A DNA stretch of 64,000 nucleotides from Paraburkholderia sp. BL25I1N1 (GTDB lineage Bacteria; Pseudomonadota; Gammaproteobacteria; Burkholderiales; Burkholderiaceae): positions 310,001-374,000 of the forward strand of contig NZ_PVZB01000005.1 in NCBI RefSeq assembly GCF_003002025.1, in the 5' to 3' direction. Below, piece by piece: positions 53,254 to 63,865 of this stretch; the first letter of the stretch is position 1; each line of letters opens with the position of its first letter. Below the pieces are notes generated by a model, which was given only the letters and a program-made list of their open reading frames with translations, was not told where the DNA came from and ran no database searches. Both the position numbers and the translations under genes were made by a program.

Positions 53254-54621
53254 ATGACGATGGCGAAGTGGCAACGGAGCGCGGCGGCGGCGCTGGCGGC
53301 AATGTCGATGGCCGTGGCGGCAGCGGTTGCGTATGCAGCAAGCGAGCCGGCCGCGACTGGGGCTAACCCAGCGGCCGGCCCAGCGGCTAACCAGGCGGCT
53401 AACGCGGCGGCGAAACCGGCGAGCAAACCCGCCGGCGCGCCGATCCAGCTGGCGCTAATCGAAGGCATGTCGGGCCCGTTCGCCAACGCGGGTGCGGCGG
53501 TGGAGCGCAACCTGCGCTTCGGCGTCGAGCAGGTCAATGCGCATGGCGGCGTGAAGCTCGCCGACGGCGCGCATCCGTTCGAACTGGTCGTGCTCGACAG
53601 CAAAGGCGGCACCGAAGAAGCGCTCACGCAACTGCGCGCGGCCGCCGACCGCCGTATCGGCTACATCATGCAGGGCAACAGCTCGGCGGTTGCCGCCGCG
53701 CTGATCGGCGCGATCGACAAGCAAAACAGCCGCGAACCGGGCAACCGCGAACTGTTTCTCAACTATTCCGCCGACGACCCGGCGCTGACCAACGCCAACT
53801 GCAGCTTCTGGCATTTCCGCTTCGACGCGCACGCGGGCATGCGTATGGACGCGCTGGCCGACGTGATCCAGCGCGACAAGGCGGTCAAGAAAGTCTATCT
53901 GCTGAACCAGGATTACAGCTTCGGGCACGACGTCAGCAGCCTCGCGCGCTCGACGCTGGCCACGAAGCGTCCGGACATCGCGGTGGTCGGCGACGAATTT
54001 CATCCGATCGGCCGCGTGAAGGACTTCGCGCCGTATATCGCCAAGATCCGCGCGAGCGGGGCGGACGCCGTGATCACGGGCAATTGGGGCAACGATCTGA
54101 CGCTGCTCGTCAAGGCCGCGCGCGAGCAGGGGCTGGACACGAAGTTCTACACCTTCTACGGCAACAGCCTCGGCGCGCCGGCAGCGTTGGGCGACGCCGG
54201 CGTCGGTCACGTGATTGCGGTGGCAGACTGGCATCCGAACGCTGGCGGCGCGGCGTCCGACGCGTGGTACGCCGCCTTCCGGACCCGTTTCCCGGCCGCG
54301 CAGGACGATTACCCCGTGCTGCGCATGCCGCTGATGATCGAAACCCTGGCCGCGGCGATGACCCGCGCCGGCAGCGCCGACCCGACGGCAGTGGCGAAAG
54401 CGCTGGAAGGAATCCGCTTCGACAACGGCTTTCACGCCTCGCGGATGCGCGCCGACGATCATCAACTGTTTCAGCCCCTTTACGTGATGGAGATGGACAA
54501 GGCCGGCACGCCGGGCGTGCATTTCGATAATGAAGGCTCCGGCTACGGGTTTCGCACGGTGCTGGCGTTGCCGCCCGAGCGCACCGTCTTGCCGACCGTC
54601 TGCAAGATGAAGCGGCCGTAA
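53254..54621 (+). CDS. Periplasmic ABC substrate-binding protein (Leu/Ile/Val-type), orphan
   Basis: This is a 455-residue protein. A signal peptide (residues 1-28, ending YAAS) is followed by an Ala/Pro/Asn low-complexity linker (about 30-62) and a periplasmic binding protein type 1 fold. The fold has [77 protein letters not shown] and [19 protein letters not shown]. These resemble LivK-type binding proteins for branched-chain amino acids, amides or aromatic acids. No permease or ATPase genes are near, so it either serves a distant transporter or acts as a receptor subunit. The ligand is unknown. Confidence 0.88.
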   Translation: MTMAKWQRSAAAALAAMSMAVAAAVAYAASEPAATGANPAAGPAANQAANAAAKPASKPAGAPIQLALIEGMSGPFANAGAAVERNLRFGVEQVNAHGGVKLADGAHPFELVVLDSKGGTEEALTQLRAAADRRIGYIMQGNSSAVAAALIGAIDKQNSREPGNRELFLNYSADDPALTNANCSFWHFRFDAHAGMRMDALADVIQRDKAVKKVYLLNQDYSFGHDVSSLARSTLATKRPDIAVVGDEFHPIGRVKDFAPYIAKIRASGADAVITGNWGNDLTLLVKAAREQGLDTKFYTFYGNSLGAPAALGDAGVGHVIAVADWHPNAGGAASDAWYAAFRTRFPAAQDDYPVLRMPLMIETLAAAMTRAGSADPTAVAKALEGIRFDNGFHASRMRADDHQLFQPLYVMEMDKAGTPGVHFDNEGSGYGFRTVLALPPERTVLPTVCKMKRP

Positions 54622-54682
54622 TGCGGATCGGGCGCGCGCCATCGCCCGGCACAGCCGGGTTCGCGGCCGGAATCGGCTGTGC

Positions 54683-54688
54683 TACAAT
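54683..54688 (+). promoter_or_regulatory. -10 element of the rpsO-pnp promoter
   Basis: TACAAT at 54683-54688, about 109 bases before rpsO. The -35 hexamer is not clear. The leader between contains further potential pairing but nothing I can assign to known S15 autoregulation. Confidence 0.5.
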
Positions 54689-54796
54689 ACGCGTCCCGTT
54701 ATGAGGCAAGCCTGTATCCAGGGCGTGTCAAATACGGGTAACCCACGGCACGGCCTTTCTTCCGTGACCGCCTGTCTAGTTCTTAAGGAAATCGAC

Positions 54797-55069
54797 ATGT
54801 CCGCAGTTGAAACAAGCAAGAAGTCCGAAGTCGTTGCGCAATTCGCACGCGCAGCCAACGACACCGGCTCCCCCGAAGTTCAGGTCGCGCTGCTCACGAC
54901 CCGCATCAATGAACTGACCGTTCACTTCAAGGCACACACGAAAGATCACCACAGCCGCCGCGGTCTGCTGCGCATGGTGAGCCGCCGTCGTAAGCTGCTC
55001 GACTACCTGAAGGGTAAGGACGCGGATCGTTACCGCGCACTGATCGAGAAGCTGGGTCTGCGTAAGTAA
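54797..55069 (+). CDS. rpsO: 30S ribosomal protein S15
   Basis: This 90-residue protein binds the central domain of 16S rRNA early in 30S assembly. The sequence from [20 protein letters not shown] through [39 protein letters not shown] and [13 protein letters not shown] is S15 throughout. ATG 54797 has AAGGA seven bases upstream; the longer frame to 54701 is leader. A terminator follows directly, with pnp 344 bases downstream as in most proteobacteria. Confidence 0.98.
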   Translation: MSAVETSKKSEVVAQFARAANDTGSPEVQVALLTTRINELTVHFKAHTKDHHSRRGLLRMVSRRRKLLDYLKGKDADRYRALIEKLGLRK

Positions 55070-55413
55070 TCGGCCAGTCGTTCAGCAAGATGCCTGTGTC
55101 AGTTCCACTGATACAGGCATTTTGTTTTTGCACGGTGCGCTTCATGTGATGCGCGCCGGCTGTTCTCCGCAGTGGCGTGCCGGTTCATGCGGCGGGAGCA
55201 GCGAAGCAGTAATCAGGCAGTAGAGCAGGCAGTAAAGAAGGGATTCACGGCCGGGCTTCAGGGGCGGAGCTTTGTGTCATTCCAGCGGTTCGCGCGTACT
55301 CATTGTAAGGCGTGGTTCTCTGGAATGGCATAACACTACTCTTCCCATGTGGCGCCGGTCCTGGCGTTGCCGCGCCGCTTCTGGTCCGCGCGGCATAACG
55401 AAGAGGAAAAGCA
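55070..55413. other. rpsO-pnp intergenic region
   Basis: 344 bases with no supported gene. It holds the terminator at 55090-55128 near the start. The rest is the pnp leader, where RNase III processing and PNPase autoregulation act in E. coli. I see no long hairpin that I can specify here. GAGGAAAAG precedes the pnp ATG. Confidence 0.4.
55090..55128 (+). terminator. Intrinsic terminator after rpsO
   Basis: A 13-base stem (55090-55102 / 55108-55120) with one G-T wobble and a five-base loop, followed by TTTGTTTTT. It lies 20 bases past rpsO. Confidence 0.85.
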
Positions 55414-57570
55414 ATGACTATGTTCAATAAGATCGTCAAAGAATTTCAGTGGGGACAACATAAGGTTCGCCTCGAAACCGGCGAAATCGCTCGCCAGGCG
55501 AGCGGTGCCGTGATCGTCGACGTCGAAGATACCGTGGTGCTGGCCACCGTGGTCGGCGCCAAGACCGCCAAGCCGGGTCAGGACTTCTTCCCGCTGACCG
55601 TCGACTACCTCGAAAAGACCTACGCCGCCGGTAAGATTCCGGGTGGCTTCTTCCGCCGTGAAGGCCGTCCGTCGGAAGGCGAAACGCTGATCTCGCGCCT
55701 GATCGATCGCCCGCTGCGTCCGCTGTTCCCGGAAGGCTTCTACAACGAAGTTCAGGTCGTGATCCACGTCCTGTCGCTGAACCCCGAAATCCCCGCCGAC
55801 ATCCCCGCGCTGATCGGCGCGTCGGCGGCGCTCGCCGTGTCCGGTCTGCCGTTCAACGGCCCGGTCGGCGCAGCACGCGTGGCCTACATCAACAATGAAT
55901 ACGTGTTGAACCCGACGCGTCCGCAATTGAAGGAATCGGCGCTCGACCTGATCGTCGCCGGTACGGAACGCGCGGTGCTGATGGTGGAATCGGAAGCGCA
56001 GCAACTGAGCGAAGAAGTAATGCTCGGCGGCGTGGTGTTCGGTCATGAGCAAATGCAGATCGCGATCGACGCGATCCACGATCTGGTCCGTGAAGGCGGC
56101 AAGCCGGAATGGGATTGGCAACCGGCGGCGAAGAACGAGCCGTTGATCGCACGCGTGACGGAACTGGCGCAAGCCGACCTGCTGGCTGCGTATCAACTGC
56201 GCGACAAGCAAGCCCGTTCGACCAAGCTGAAGGAAGTCTACGCAGCGACGTCGAAGAAGCTGGAAGAAGAAGCTGCCGCGGGCGGCACGGTGGCGGCCGA
56301 CAAGGCAACCGTCGGCAATGTGCTGTTCGATATCGAAGCGAAGATCGTCCGTACGCAGATCCTGAACGGCGAACCGCGTATCGACGGCCGCGACACGCGT
56401 ACCGTGCGCCCGATCGAAATCCGTACCGGCGTGCTGCCGCGTACCCACGGTTCGGCACTGTTCACGCGCGGCGAAACGCAAGCGATGGTGGTGGCCACGT
56501 TGGGCACCAAGGGCGACGAGCAGAACATCGACGCCCTCGAAGGCGAGTACCGCGAACGCTTCATGCTCCATTACAACATGCCTCCGTTCGCGACCGGCGA
56601 AACGGGCCGCGTCGGTTCGCCGAAGCGCCGTGAAATCGGTCACGGCCGTCTGGCCAAGCGCGCGCTGGCTGCGTGCCTGCCGAGCGCCGACGAATTCGGC
56701 TACTCGATCCGCGTCGTGTCGGAAATCACGGAATCGAACGGTTCCTCGTCGATGGCTTCGGTGTGCGGCGGCTGCCTCGCGCTGATGGACGCCGGCGTGC
56801 CGATGAAGGCGCACGTCGCCGGCATCGCCATGGGCCTGATCCTGGAAGGCAACAAGTTTGCCGTGCTGACCGACATCCTCGGCGACGAAGATCACCTCGG
56901 CGACATGGACTTCAAGGTAGCGGGTACGGAACAAGGCGTGACCGCGCTGCAGATGGACATCAAGATCCAGGGCATCACCAAGGAAATCATGCAGGTCGCC
57001 CTCGCGCAAGCGAAGGAAGGCCGTATGCACATCCTGAGCAAGATGACCTCGGCGGTGTCGGGCGCGAACACGGTGCTGTCGGACTACGCACCGCGCATGA
57101 TCACCATCAAGATCAATCCGGAAAAGATCCGCGACGTGATCGGCAAGGGTGGTTCGGTGATCCGCGCGCTGACCGAAGAAACCGGCACGACGATCGATAT
57201 TTCGGACGACGGCGTCGTCACCATCGCCAGCACGAGCAGCGAAGGGATGGCCGAAGCGAAGAAGCGTATCGAGAACATCACGCTGGAAGTCGAAGTGGGC
57301 CAGGTGTACGAAGGCACCGTGCTCAAGCTGCTCGATTTCGGCGCGATCGTCAACATCCTGCCGGGCAAGGACGGTCTGCTGCACATCTCCGAAATCGCCA
57401 ACGAGCGTATCAAGGACATCAACGACTACCTGAAGGATGGCCAGCAAGTGAAGGTCAAGGTCATCCAGACGGACGAAAAGGGCCGCGTGCGTTTGTCGGC
57501 CAAGGCGTTGCTGAACGAAGGCGCGAATGGCGCGAGCGGCGCGCCGCAAGGCGAGCCGACGCCGCAGTAA
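55414..57570 (+). CDS. pnp: Polynucleotide phosphorylase
   Basis: PNPase (718 residues) degrades RNA 3' to 5' by phosphorolysis as part of mRNA turnover. Two RNase PH domains (about 10-140 and 315-460) frame a helical linker. [39 protein letters not shown] and [20 protein letters not shown] are diagnostic, with active-site aspartates in [18 protein letters not shown] (about 555-620) and S1 (from [20 protein letters not shown]) domains end the protein, with a short Gly/Ala-rich tail. Length is normal. Confidence 0.98.
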   Translation: MTMFNKIVKEFQWGQHKVRLETGEIARQASGAVIVDVEDTVVLATVVGAKTAKPGQDFFPLTVDYLEKTYAAGKIPGGFFRREGRPSEGETLISRLIDRPLRPLFPEGFYNEVQVVIHVLSLNPEIPADIPALIGASAALAVSGLPFNGPVGAARVAYINNEYVLNPTRPQLKESALDLIVAGTERAVLMVESEAQQLSEEVMLGGVVFGHEQMQIAIDAIHDLVREGGKPEWDWQPAAKNEPLIARVTELAQADLLAAYQLRDKQARSTKLKEVYAATSKKLEEEAAAGGTVAADKATVGNVLFDIEAKIVRTQILNGEPRIDGRDTRTVRPIEIRTGVLPRTHGSALFTRGETQAMVVATLGTKGDEQNIDALEGEYRERFMLHYNMPPFATGETGRVGSPKRREIGHGRLAKRALAACLPSADEFGYSIRVVSEITESNGSSSMASVCGGCLALMDAGVPMKAHVAGIAMGLILEGNKFAVLTDILGDEDHLGDMDFKVAGTEQGVTALQMDIKIQGITKEIMQVALAQAKEGRMHILSKMTSAVSGANTVLSDYAPRMITIKINPEKIRDVIGKGGSVIRALTEETGTTIDISDDGVVTIASTSSEGMAEAKKRIENITLEVEVGQVYEGTVLKLLDFGAIVNILPGKDGLLHISEIANERIKDINDYLKDGQQVKVKVIQTDEKGRVRLSAKALLNEGANGASGAPQGEPTPQ

Positions 57571-57584
57571 TGCGGTAGCGGAAC

Positions 57585-57622
57585 AACGGCCGGCAGCGCG
57601 AATGCGCGCCGGCCGTTTTTTA
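57585..57622 (+). terminator. Intrinsic terminator after pnp
   Basis: Stem ACGGCCGGC / GCCGGCCGT with an inner GCGC / GCGC pairing, ending in six T residues. It is about 15 bases past the pnp stop. Confidence 0.85.
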
Positions 57623-57721
57623 TGAAGGCTGCAGGGTGGATTGCGTTGCAGGTAATTAGAAACGGGTACTCTACCTGTTCATCCCGGCATGCAACGCAAT
57701 CCAATCTTGGAGTAGACGCAG

Positions 57722-58738
57722 ATGAAAGCGATCGAAATCACCGAATTCGGAGCGCCGGAAGTCCTGAAGCTGGCTGAGCGGCCCACGCCGCAGCCTAAAG
57801 CAGGCGAGGTGCTGATCAAGGTGGCCGCATCCGGCATCAACCGTCCGGACGTGTTCCAGCGCAAGGGCGGCTATGCGCCGCCGCCGGGCGCGTCGGATCT
57901 GCCGGGGCTGGAAGTGGCGGGCGAAATCGTCGAAGGAAACATCGACGAGAAGAACAACCCGTTCGGTCTGAAGGTAGGCGATCGCGTGTGCGCGTTGCTG
58001 GCCGGCGGCGGCTACGCGGAATACGCGGTCGCGCCGTTGTTGCAATGCCTGCCGGTGCCGGCCGGTTTGTCCGATGTCGAAGCTGCTTCGCTGCCCGAAA
58101 CATTCTTCACGGTGTGGAGCAATGTGTTCGACCGTGCGCAACTCGGCAAGGGCGAAGGCGCGCCGAACGAAACGCTGCTGGTGCAAGGCGGTTCGAGCGG
58201 CATCGGCGTGACGGCGATCCAGATTGCGCATGCGCTCGGCTTTCGCGTGTTTGCAACCGCGGGCTCGGATGAGAAGTGCCGCGCATGTGAAGCGTTAGGC
58301 GCCGAGCGCGCGATCAACTACAAGACTGAAGATTTCGTCGAAGTGATCAAGTCGCTGACCAACGATCGCGGTGTCGACGTGGTGCTCGACATGGTGGCGG
58401 GCAGTTATGTGTCGCGCGAGCTGACGGCGTTGGCGGATGGCGGCCGCATTGTGCTGATCGCGTTGCTGGGCGGCGCGAAGGCGGAGCTGAATCTGAACGA
58501 AGTATTGCGCCGCCGTTTGACGGTGACGGGTTCGACGCTGCGTCCGCGGCCGATCGAATTCAAGGCGAAGATTGCCGCGCAGTTGAAAGAGCACGTGTGG
58601 CCGCATCTCGAAGATGGGCGGATCAAGCCCGTGGTGCATCGCGTATTTCCAGCCGCGCAGGCTGCCGATGCGCACACGCTGATGGAGAGCAGCACGCATG
58701 TCGGCAAGATCGTACTGTCTTGGGGTCAGGACGCTTGA
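57722..58738 (+). CDS. NAD(P)H quinone oxidoreductase (PIG3 family, zinc-free MDR)
   Basis: This 338-residue protein has GINRPDVFQRKGGYAPPPGA, the conserved quinone-reductase start of the TP53I3/PIG3 family. PGLEVAGEIVEGN, LLVQGGSSGIGVTAIQIAHA (NADPH site, GGSSGIG) and VLDMVAGSYVSREL follow. An 11-residue insert (IDEKNNPFGLK) lies after the first domain strand. No zinc ligands are present. It is distinct from the quinone oxidoreductase at 19876. It stands as a single gene before tpiA; the exact substrate is unknown. Confidence 0.9.
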   Translation: MKAIEITEFGAPEVLKLAERPTPQPKAGEVLIKVAASGINRPDVFQRKGGYAPPPGASDLPGLEVAGEIVEGNIDEKNNPFGLKVGDRVCALLAGGGYAEYAVAPLLQCLPVPAGLSDVEAASLPETFFTVWSNVFDRAQLGKGEGAPNETLLVQGGSSGIGVTAIQIAHALGFRVFATAGSDEKCRACEALGAERAINYKTEDFVEVIKSLTNDRGVDVVLDMVAGSYVSRELTALADGGRIVLIALLGGAKAELNLNEVLRRRLTVTGSTLRPRPIEFKAKIAAQLKEHVWPHLEDGRIKPVVHRVFPAAQAADAHTLMESSTHVGKIVLSWGQDA

Positions 58739-58858
58739 CAGGTCGGTTTGACCCGATCCACCCCACGCAGTAAAATTGCGCGTTTTGCGCACGCCGCATG
58801 AAACCGAAAGGCGGACTGTAAGCGCAAACGAAGTCCGCCGCCAAGACAAGACGAGACG

Positions 58859-59638
58859 ATGTCGAAACAACGAGCCAAGCTGGTAGTCGGTAACTGGAAG
58901 ATGCACGGGCGCCTCGCCGAGAACGCTGCGTTGTTGCAAGCGGTGGCACAAGGCGCGGGCGAATTGCCGGCCGACGTGCGCGTCGGCGTCTGTGTGCCGA
59001 GTCCGTATCTCGCGCAGTCTCAATCGTTGCTGGACGGCAGCCGGGTCGTATGGGGCGTGCAGGACGTGTCGGCGTTCACGCACGGCGCCTATACCGGCGA
59101 AGTGGCCGCGCCGATGGTGGCGGAGTTCGGCGCCACGCTCGCGATCGTCGGGCACTCGGAGCGCCGTGCCTATCATCGCGAAAGCGCTGAGCTGGTCGCG
59201 GTCAAAACGCAGCGCGCGCTGGAAGCGGGTCTGACGCCGGTCGTTTGCGTCGGCGAAACGCTTGAAGAGCGCGAAGCCGGTTCGACCGAGCAGGTGGTCG
59301 GCACGCAACTGGACGAAGTGCTGGCGAAATTGTCGGTGCAAGAGGCGGCGAAGCTTGTCGTCGCGTACGAGCCGGTTTGGGCGATCGGCACCGGCAAGAG
59401 CGCAAGCGCGGAGCAGGCGCAGGCAGTTCATGCGTTCCTGCGTGCGCGTCTGGCGGCAAAGGGCGCGGCGGTGGCGGATGTGCCGTTGCTGTACGGCGGC
59501 AGTGTGAAACCGGAAAACGCGGAAGAACTGTTCCGCCAGCCGGATATCGACGGTGGCCTCATCGGCGGCGCGTCGTTGAAAGAGCAGGATTTCCTGGCGA
59601 TCTGCAAGGCGGCGGCCGCAACGAGCGTCGCCGGTTAA
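58859..59638 (+). CDS. tpiA: Triosephosphate isomerase
   Basis: TpiA (259 residues) interconverts dihydroxyacetone phosphate and glyceraldehyde 3-phosphate. The family sites are all present: VVGNWKMHG (Asn and Lys), [11 protein letters not shown] (His), [16 protein letters not shown] (catalytic Glu and flexible loop) and [15 protein letters not shown] with GGLIGGASL for phosphate binding. ATG 58859 gives the usual N-terminus. secG follows 82 bases later, the order known from many proteobacteria. Confidence 0.98.
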   Translation: MSKQRAKLVVGNWKMHGRLAENAALLQAVAQGAGELPADVRVGVCVPSPYLAQSQSLLDGSRVVWGVQDVSAFTHGAYTGEVAAPMVAEFGATLAIVGHSERRAYHRESAELVAVKTQRALEAGLTPVVCVGETLEEREAGSTEQVVGTQLDEVLAKLSVQEAAKLVVAYEPVWAIGTGKSASAEQAQAVHAFLRARLAAKGAAVADVPLLYGGSVKPENAEELFRQPDIDGGLIGGASLKEQDFLAICKAAAATSVAG

Positions 59639-59720
59639 GCAGGGCGCCTTGGCGAGGATGACCCCATCCCGTGCAACACGCAGTGTGTGGCGCGGTTAAA
59701 TAAAGACTCAGGTGAGTGTG

Positions 59721-60098
59721 ATGCTGTATTTGAAAACATTGATTATCGTCGTTCAGCTGTTGTCGGCACTTGGGGTGATTGGCCTCGTTTTGCTGCAGCA
59801 CGGCAAAGGCGCCGATATGGGCGCGGCTTTTGGTAGCGGCGCGTCCGGCAGCCTGTTCGGTGCGACCGGTTCGGCGAACTTTTTGTCGCGTACAACCGCA
59901 GTGCTCGCAGCGGTATTTTTTGTCACCACGCTGACGCTCACTTACCTCGGCGCGTATCGTGCGAAACCTTCCGCAGGCGTGCTGGGCGCGGCTGTCACCG
60001 CACCGGTCGCGGCCTCGGCTGCGTCAGCGCCGGCAGGTGGCTCGGCTGTTTTGCCGGCGTCGGCTGCGTCGGTCCCGGCGACCGACGTGCCGAAATAA
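59721..60098 (+). CDS. secG: Protein translocase subunit SecG
   Basis: This protein has 125 residues from ATG 59721, with AGGTGA six bases upstream; an in-frame GTG at 59712 is less likely. Two membrane helices (about 3-23 and 52-74) flank the conserved loop VLLQHGKGADMGAAFGSGAS and LFGATGSANFLSRTTA. SecG assists SecYE and SecA in protein export. The C-terminal 45 residues are an Ala/Pro/Ser-rich tail beyond the core domain. It is followed by tRNA-Leu and the nuo genes, as in many proteobacteria. Confidence 0.95.
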   Translation: MLYLKTLIIVVQLLSALGVIGLVLLQHGKGADMGAAFGSGASGSLFGATGSANFLSRTTAVLAAVFFVTTLTLTYLGAYRAKPSAGVLGAAVTAPVAASAASAPAGGSAVLPASAASVPATDVPK

Positions 60099-60125
60099 AT
60101 TTTCGTTCAAACGTGCTTTTGTGCG

Positions 60126-60154
60126 TTGAACAATCTGTTTAGACCAGTTACAAT
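60126..60154 (+). promoter_or_regulatory. Promoter of tRNA-Leu (and possibly the nuo operon)
   Basis: TTGAAC (60126-60131) and TACAAT (60149-60154) are spaced by 17 bases, the best sigma-70 match I found in the window. It lies 57 bases before the tRNA. Confidence 0.75.
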
Positions 60155-60211
60155 CTAAGTCTTGAAGCGATTCGCGGGTTTTATAAGTTGTTTTCCCGGA
60201 TTGCATGCAGT

Positions 60212-60296
60212 GCCGACGTGGTGAAATTGGTAGACACGCTATCTTGAGGGGGTAGTGGCGAAAGCTGTGCGAGTTCGAGTCTCGCCGTCGGCACCA
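60212..60296 (+). tRNA. tRNA-Leu (anticodon GAG)
   Basis: An 85-base tRNA with encoded CCA (60294-60296). Acceptor arms GCCGACG and CGTCGGC pair fully. The D-loop holds AATTGGTAGAC, and the anticodon arm is CTATC-TTGAGGG-GGTAG (anticodon GAG). A long variable arm follows (class II, TGGCGAAAGCTGT), then the T-loop GTTCGAGTC. It reads CUC/CUU leucine codons. Confidence 0.95.
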
Positions 60297-60307
60297 AAAT
60301 GTTATCT

Positions 60308-60344
60308 AAATGCCAGCCGCTTGCTTCGCTTCGGCTGGCATTTT
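60308..60344 (+). terminator. Terminator-like hairpin after tRNA-Leu
   Basis: A 12-base stem 60308-60319 / 60332-60343 around a 12-base loop, ending in TTTT. It lies 11 bases after the tRNA and ahead of nuoA. Confidence 0.75.
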
Positions 60345-60458
60345 CACTTCTGGCGTGCGGCTTGCGTTGGGCTTGCGGCATGTGCGTTTCGGAAGTGATT
60401 TCGCGTCAGGAGTGCTATGCTCCTGACGGCACTCAGAACCAACCGATTGAGGATAGTC

Positions 60459-60818
60459 TTGAACCTCGCAGCCTATTTCCCCGTCTTGTTGTTCCTCGTT
60501 GTGGGCACCGGTTTAGGCGTAGCACTGGTCAGTATCGGCAAGATCCTCGGTCCCAACAAGCCCGATACCGAGAAAAACGCACCGTACGAGTGCGGCTTCG
60601 AAGCATTCGAAGATGCGCGCATGAAGTTCGACGTGCGCTATTACCTCGTCGCCATTCTCTTCATCATTTTCGATCTTGAAACCGCGTTCCTGTTTCCGTG
60701 GGGCGTCGCCCTGCGCGACATCGGCTGGCCCGGCTTCATGGCAATGATGATTTTCCTGCTCGAATTCCTGTTGGGCTTCGCCTATATCTGGAAGAAAGGC
60801 GGCCTCGACTGGGAATGA
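60459..60818 (+). CDS. nuoA: NADH-quinone oxidoreductase subunit A
   Basis: This protein has 119 residues from TTG 60459 ([15 protein letters not shown]), with GAGG about seven bases upstream. The longer frame to 60417 adds a hydrophilic stretch not found in NuoA. Three membrane helices are present, with the conserved loop [20 protein letters not shown] and [20 protein letters not shown]. It forms part of the membrane arm of complex I near the quinone site. First gene of the nuo operon, which continues past the window. Confidence 0.95.
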   Translation: MNLAAYFPVLLFLVVGTGLGVALVSIGKILGPNKPDTEKNAPYECGFEAFEDARMKFDVRYYLVAILFIIFDLETAFLFPWGVALRDIGWPGFMAMMIFLLEFLLGFAYIWKKGGLDWE

Positions 60819-60881
60819 TGGATTAATCGCCGGTTTGCGTGGGTGGCCAAGGCTTGCCGCCCCGTCTGGAGTGGAAAGCAA

Positions 60882-61361
60882 ATGAGTATCGAAGGGGTCT
60901 TGAAGGAAGGGTTTGTCACCACCACAGCTGACAAACTGATCAACTGGACGCGCACCGGCTCGCTGTGGCCGATGACGTTCGGTCTTGCGTGCTGTGCGGT
61001 CGAGATGATGCATGCGGGCGCTGCCCGTTATGACCTCGACCGTTTCGGCGTGGTGTTTCGTCCGAGTCCGCGTCAGTCGGACGTGATGATCGTCGCCGGC
61101 ACGCTGTGCAACAAGATGGCGCCGGCTCTGCGCAAGGTCTACGACCAGATGGCCGAGCCGCGCTGGGTGATCTCGATGGGCTCGTGCGCGAACGGCGGCG
61201 GCTATTACCACTACTCGTATTCGGTGGTGCGCGGCTGTGACCGGATCGTGCCCGTGGACGTCTACGTGCCGGGCTGTCCGCCCACGGCGGAAGCGCTGGT
61301 GTACGGCGTGATCCAGCTTCAGGCCAAGATTCGCCGCACCAACACAATCGCCCGTCAATAA
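60882..61361 (+). CDS. nuoB: NADH-quinone oxidoreductase subunit B
   Basis: This protein has 159 residues from ATG 60882. NuoB binds the N2 4Fe-4S cluster that hands electrons to quinone. The cysteines appear in [14 protein letters not shown] (adjacent Cys pair), [18 protein letters not shown] and [16 protein letters not shown]. Length is normal. It lies 63 bases after nuoA and 21 bases before nuoC. Confidence 0.97.
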
Positions 61362-61382
61362 GGCCAACGCCTCCCCCACAAT

Positions 61383-61985
61383 ATGGCAAGCAAACTCGAG
61401 ACCCTGAAAGCGAACCTCGAGGCGGCCTTTGGCGGCCTCCTGCTGAACCTCAGCGAAGCAATCGGTGAGTTGACGATCGTCGTGAAGGCTGGCGACTACC
61501 TCAACGTGGCAACGCGTCTGCGCGACGACCGCTCGCTCGGTTTCGAGCAATGCGTGGATCTGTGCGGCGTCGACTATCAAACCTACGCCGAAGGCGCTTA
61601 CGACGGTCCGCGTTTCGCGGCCGTGCTGCATTTGTTGTCGGTGCAGAACAACTGGCGTCTGCGCCTGCGCGTGTTCGCACCGGACGACGAAGTGCCGATC
61701 CTGCCGTCTGTCGTCGAAATCTGGAATTCGGTCAACTGGTACGAGCGCGAAGCATTCGACCTGTACGGCATCGTCTTCGAAGGCCATCCGGATCTGCGCC
61801 GCATCCTCACTGACTACGGTTTCATCGGTCACCCGTTCCGCAAAGATTTCCCTGTCTCCGGTTATGTCGAAATGCGTTACGACCCGGAAGAGAAGCGCGT
61901 CGTCTATCAGCCTGTGACGATCGAGCCGCGAGAAATCACGCCGCGCGTGATCCGCGAAGATCGCTATGGCGGTCTGAAACACTAA
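61383..61985 (+). CDS. nuoC: NADH-quinone oxidoreductase subunit C
   Basis: This 200-residue subunit belongs to the hydrophilic arm of complex I (30-kDa family). [39 protein letters not shown] and the signature [20 protein letters not shown] are diagnostic, followed by [18 protein letters not shown]. It is separate from NuoD here, unlike the fused NuoCD of E. coli. Nine bases separate it from nuoD. Confidence 0.97.
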   Translation: MASKLETLKANLEAAFGGLLLNLSEAIGELTIVVKAGDYLNVATRLRDDRSLGFEQCVDLCGVDYQTYAEGAYDGPRFAAVLHLLSVQNNWRLRLRVFAPDDEVPILPSVVEIWNSVNWYEREAFDLYGIVFEGHPDLRRILTDYGFIGHPFRKDFPVSGYVEMRYDPEEKRVVYQPVTIEPREITPRVIREDRYGGLKH

Positions 61986-61994
61986 GAGAACGCC

Positions 61995-63248
61995 ATGGCA
62001 GAGATCAAGAACTACACGCTCAACTTCGGCCCTCAGCATCCGGCAGCGCACGGTGTGCTGCGCCTCGTGCTCGAACTCGACGGCGAAGTCATCCAGCGCG
62101 CCGATCCGCACATCGGCCTGCTGCATCGTGCGACTGAAAAGCTCGCCGAAACCAAAACATTCATCCAGTCGGTGCCGTATATGGACCGTCTCGACTACGT
62201 GTCGATGATGGTCAACGAGCACGGCTACGTGATGGCGATCGAAAAGCTGCTCGGCATCGAAGTGCCGGTGCGCGCGCAATACATTCGCGTGATGTTCGAC
62301 GAAGTCACGCGCGTGCTGAACCACCTGATGTGGATCGGCGCGCACGCGCTCGACGTCGGCGCAATGGCGGTGTTTCTGTACGCGTTCCGTGAACGCGAAG
62401 ACCTGATGGACGTGTACGAAGCGGTGTCGGGCGCACGGATGCACGCGGCTTACTATCGTCCGGGCGGCGTCTATCGCGATCTGCCTGACGCAATGCCGCA
62501 ATATAAAGCGTCGAAGATTCGCAATGCCAAGGCATTGTCGAAGATGAACGAGAACCGTCAGGGTTCGCTCCTCGACTTCATCGACGATTTCTTTACGCGT
62601 TTCCCGAAGTGCGTCGACGAATACGAAACGCTGCTTACCGACAACCGGATCTGGAAGCAACGTCTGGTCGGTATCGGCGTGGTCAGCCCGGAACGCGCGC
62701 TGAACCTCGGCATGACCGGTGCGATGCTGCGTGGTTCGGGTATCGAATGGGATTTGCGCAAGAAGCAACCGTACGAGGTCTACGACAAGCTCGATTTTGA
62801 CATCCCGGTGGGGGTCAACGGCGACTGTTATGACCGATATTTGGTACGCGTCGAAGAAATGCGCCAGTCCACACGCATTGTGAAACAGTGCATTGAGTGG
62901 CTGCGTAAGAATCCCGGCCCCGTGATGATCGACAATCACAAGGTTGCGCCGCCGTCGCGCGTAGGTATGAAGTCGAACATGGAAGAGCTGATTCACCACT
63001 TCAAGCTCTTCACGGAAGGCTTCCATGTGCCGGAAGGCGAGGCATACGCCGCGGTCGAGCATCCGAAGGGCGAGTTCGGCATCTATCTGATCTCCGACGG
63101 CGCCAACAAACCGTATCGCCTGAAGATCCGCGCACCGGGCTACGCGCACCTGTCCACGCTGGATGAAATGGCGCGCGGTCACATGATCGCCGACGCCGTG
63201 ACGATCATCGGCACGCAGGACATCGTGTTCGGCGAAGTGGATCGCTAG
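61995..63248 (+). CDS. nuoD: NADH-quinone oxidoreductase subunit D
   Basis: NuoD (417 residues, 49-kDa family) forms most of the quinone pocket. [20 protein letters not shown] with its conserved HPAAHG loop, [37 protein letters not shown] and the C-terminal [16 protein letters not shown] are family marks. Two His and the Tyr region for quinone contact appear present. Length is normal. The gap to nuoE is about 130 bases. Confidence 0.98.
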   Translation: MAEIKNYTLNFGPQHPAAHGVLRLVLELDGEVIQRADPHIGLLHRATEKLAETKTFIQSVPYMDRLDYVSMMVNEHGYVMAIEKLLGIEVPVRAQYIRVMFDEVTRVLNHLMWIGAHALDVGAMAVFLYAFREREDLMDVYEAVSGARMHAAYYRPGGVYRDLPDAMPQYKASKIRNAKALSKMNENRQGSLLDFIDDFFTRFPKCVDEYETLLTDNRIWKQRLVGIGVVSPERALNLGMTGAMLRGSGIEWDLRKKQPYEVYDKLDFDIPVGVNGDCYDRYLVRVEEMRQSTRIVKQCIEWLRKNPGPVMIDNHKVAPPSRVGMKSNMEELIHHFKLFTEGFHVPEGEAYAAVEHPKGEFGIYLISDGANKPYRLKIRAPGYAHLSTLDEMARGHMIADAVTIIGTQDIVFGEVDR

Positions 63249-63379
63249 GACGTATTCATCAGAGCGCGCCTTCAGATTGCACCGAAGCGCGCGTCAAGCA
63301 AAGGAACGCCGGGTCTGTCGCATCATGCAGCGCGCGACAGGTTTTCGTTCGGTAGGAATTGAAAGAGTCGTGTCTGAAA

Positions 63380-63865
63380 ATGATCTCAGCTGAAGGCCTG
63401 AAAGAAATCGATCGCGCGATCGCGAAGTATCCCGCCGATCAGAAACAGTCCGCCGTGATGTCGGCGTTGGCCACTGCTCAGGAAGAGCATGGCTGGCTGA
63501 CGCCCGAACTCATGCAGTTCGTCGCGGACTATCTCGGCATGCCGGCAGTCGCCGTGCAGGAGGTGGCTACCTTCTACACGATGTACGAGACCTCGCCGGT
63601 CGGCAAATACAAGATCACGCTCTGCACCAACCTACCGTGCCAGCTCGGCCCGGACGGCGGCTCGGACAGCGCTGCTGAATATCTGAAGCAGAAGCTCGGC
63701 ATCGACTTCGGCGAAACCACGCCCGATGGCAAGTTCACCCTGAAAGAAGGTGAGTGCATGGGTTCGTGCGGCGACGCGCCGGTGATGCTGGTGAACAACC
63801 ATCGCATGTGCAGCTTCATGAGCCGCGCGAAGATCGACCAGCTGCTCGAGGAACTTTCGAAATGA
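63380..63865 (+). CDS. nuoE: NADH-quinone oxidoreductase subunit E
   Basis: This protein has 161 residues from ATG 63380, the usual start ([20 protein letters not shown]). TTG 63359 in the same frame is an alternative, and neither has an ideally placed ribosome site. The thioredoxin-like fold binds the N1a 2Fe-2S cluster through [11 protein letters not shown] and [32 protein letters not shown] is also typical. Its TGA overlaps the nuoF ATG as ATGA. Confidence 0.95.
   Translation: MISAEGLKEIDRAIAKYPADQKQSAVMSALATAQEEHGWLTPELMQFVADYLGMPAVAVQEVATFYTMYETSPVGKYKITLCTNLPCQLGPDGGSDSAAEYLKQKLGIDFGETTPDGKFTLKEGECMGSCGDAPVMLVNNHRMCSFMSRAKIDQLLEELSK

Noticed and set aside
55336..57549. A 737-codon minus-strand frame opposite pnp
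   Set aside because: Shadow of pnp; rich in Arg/His/Gln, with no motif.
60513..63182. An 889-codon minus-strand frame opposite nuoA-nuoD
   Set aside because: It spans four well-supported nuo genes and has antisense composition with no recognisable domain.
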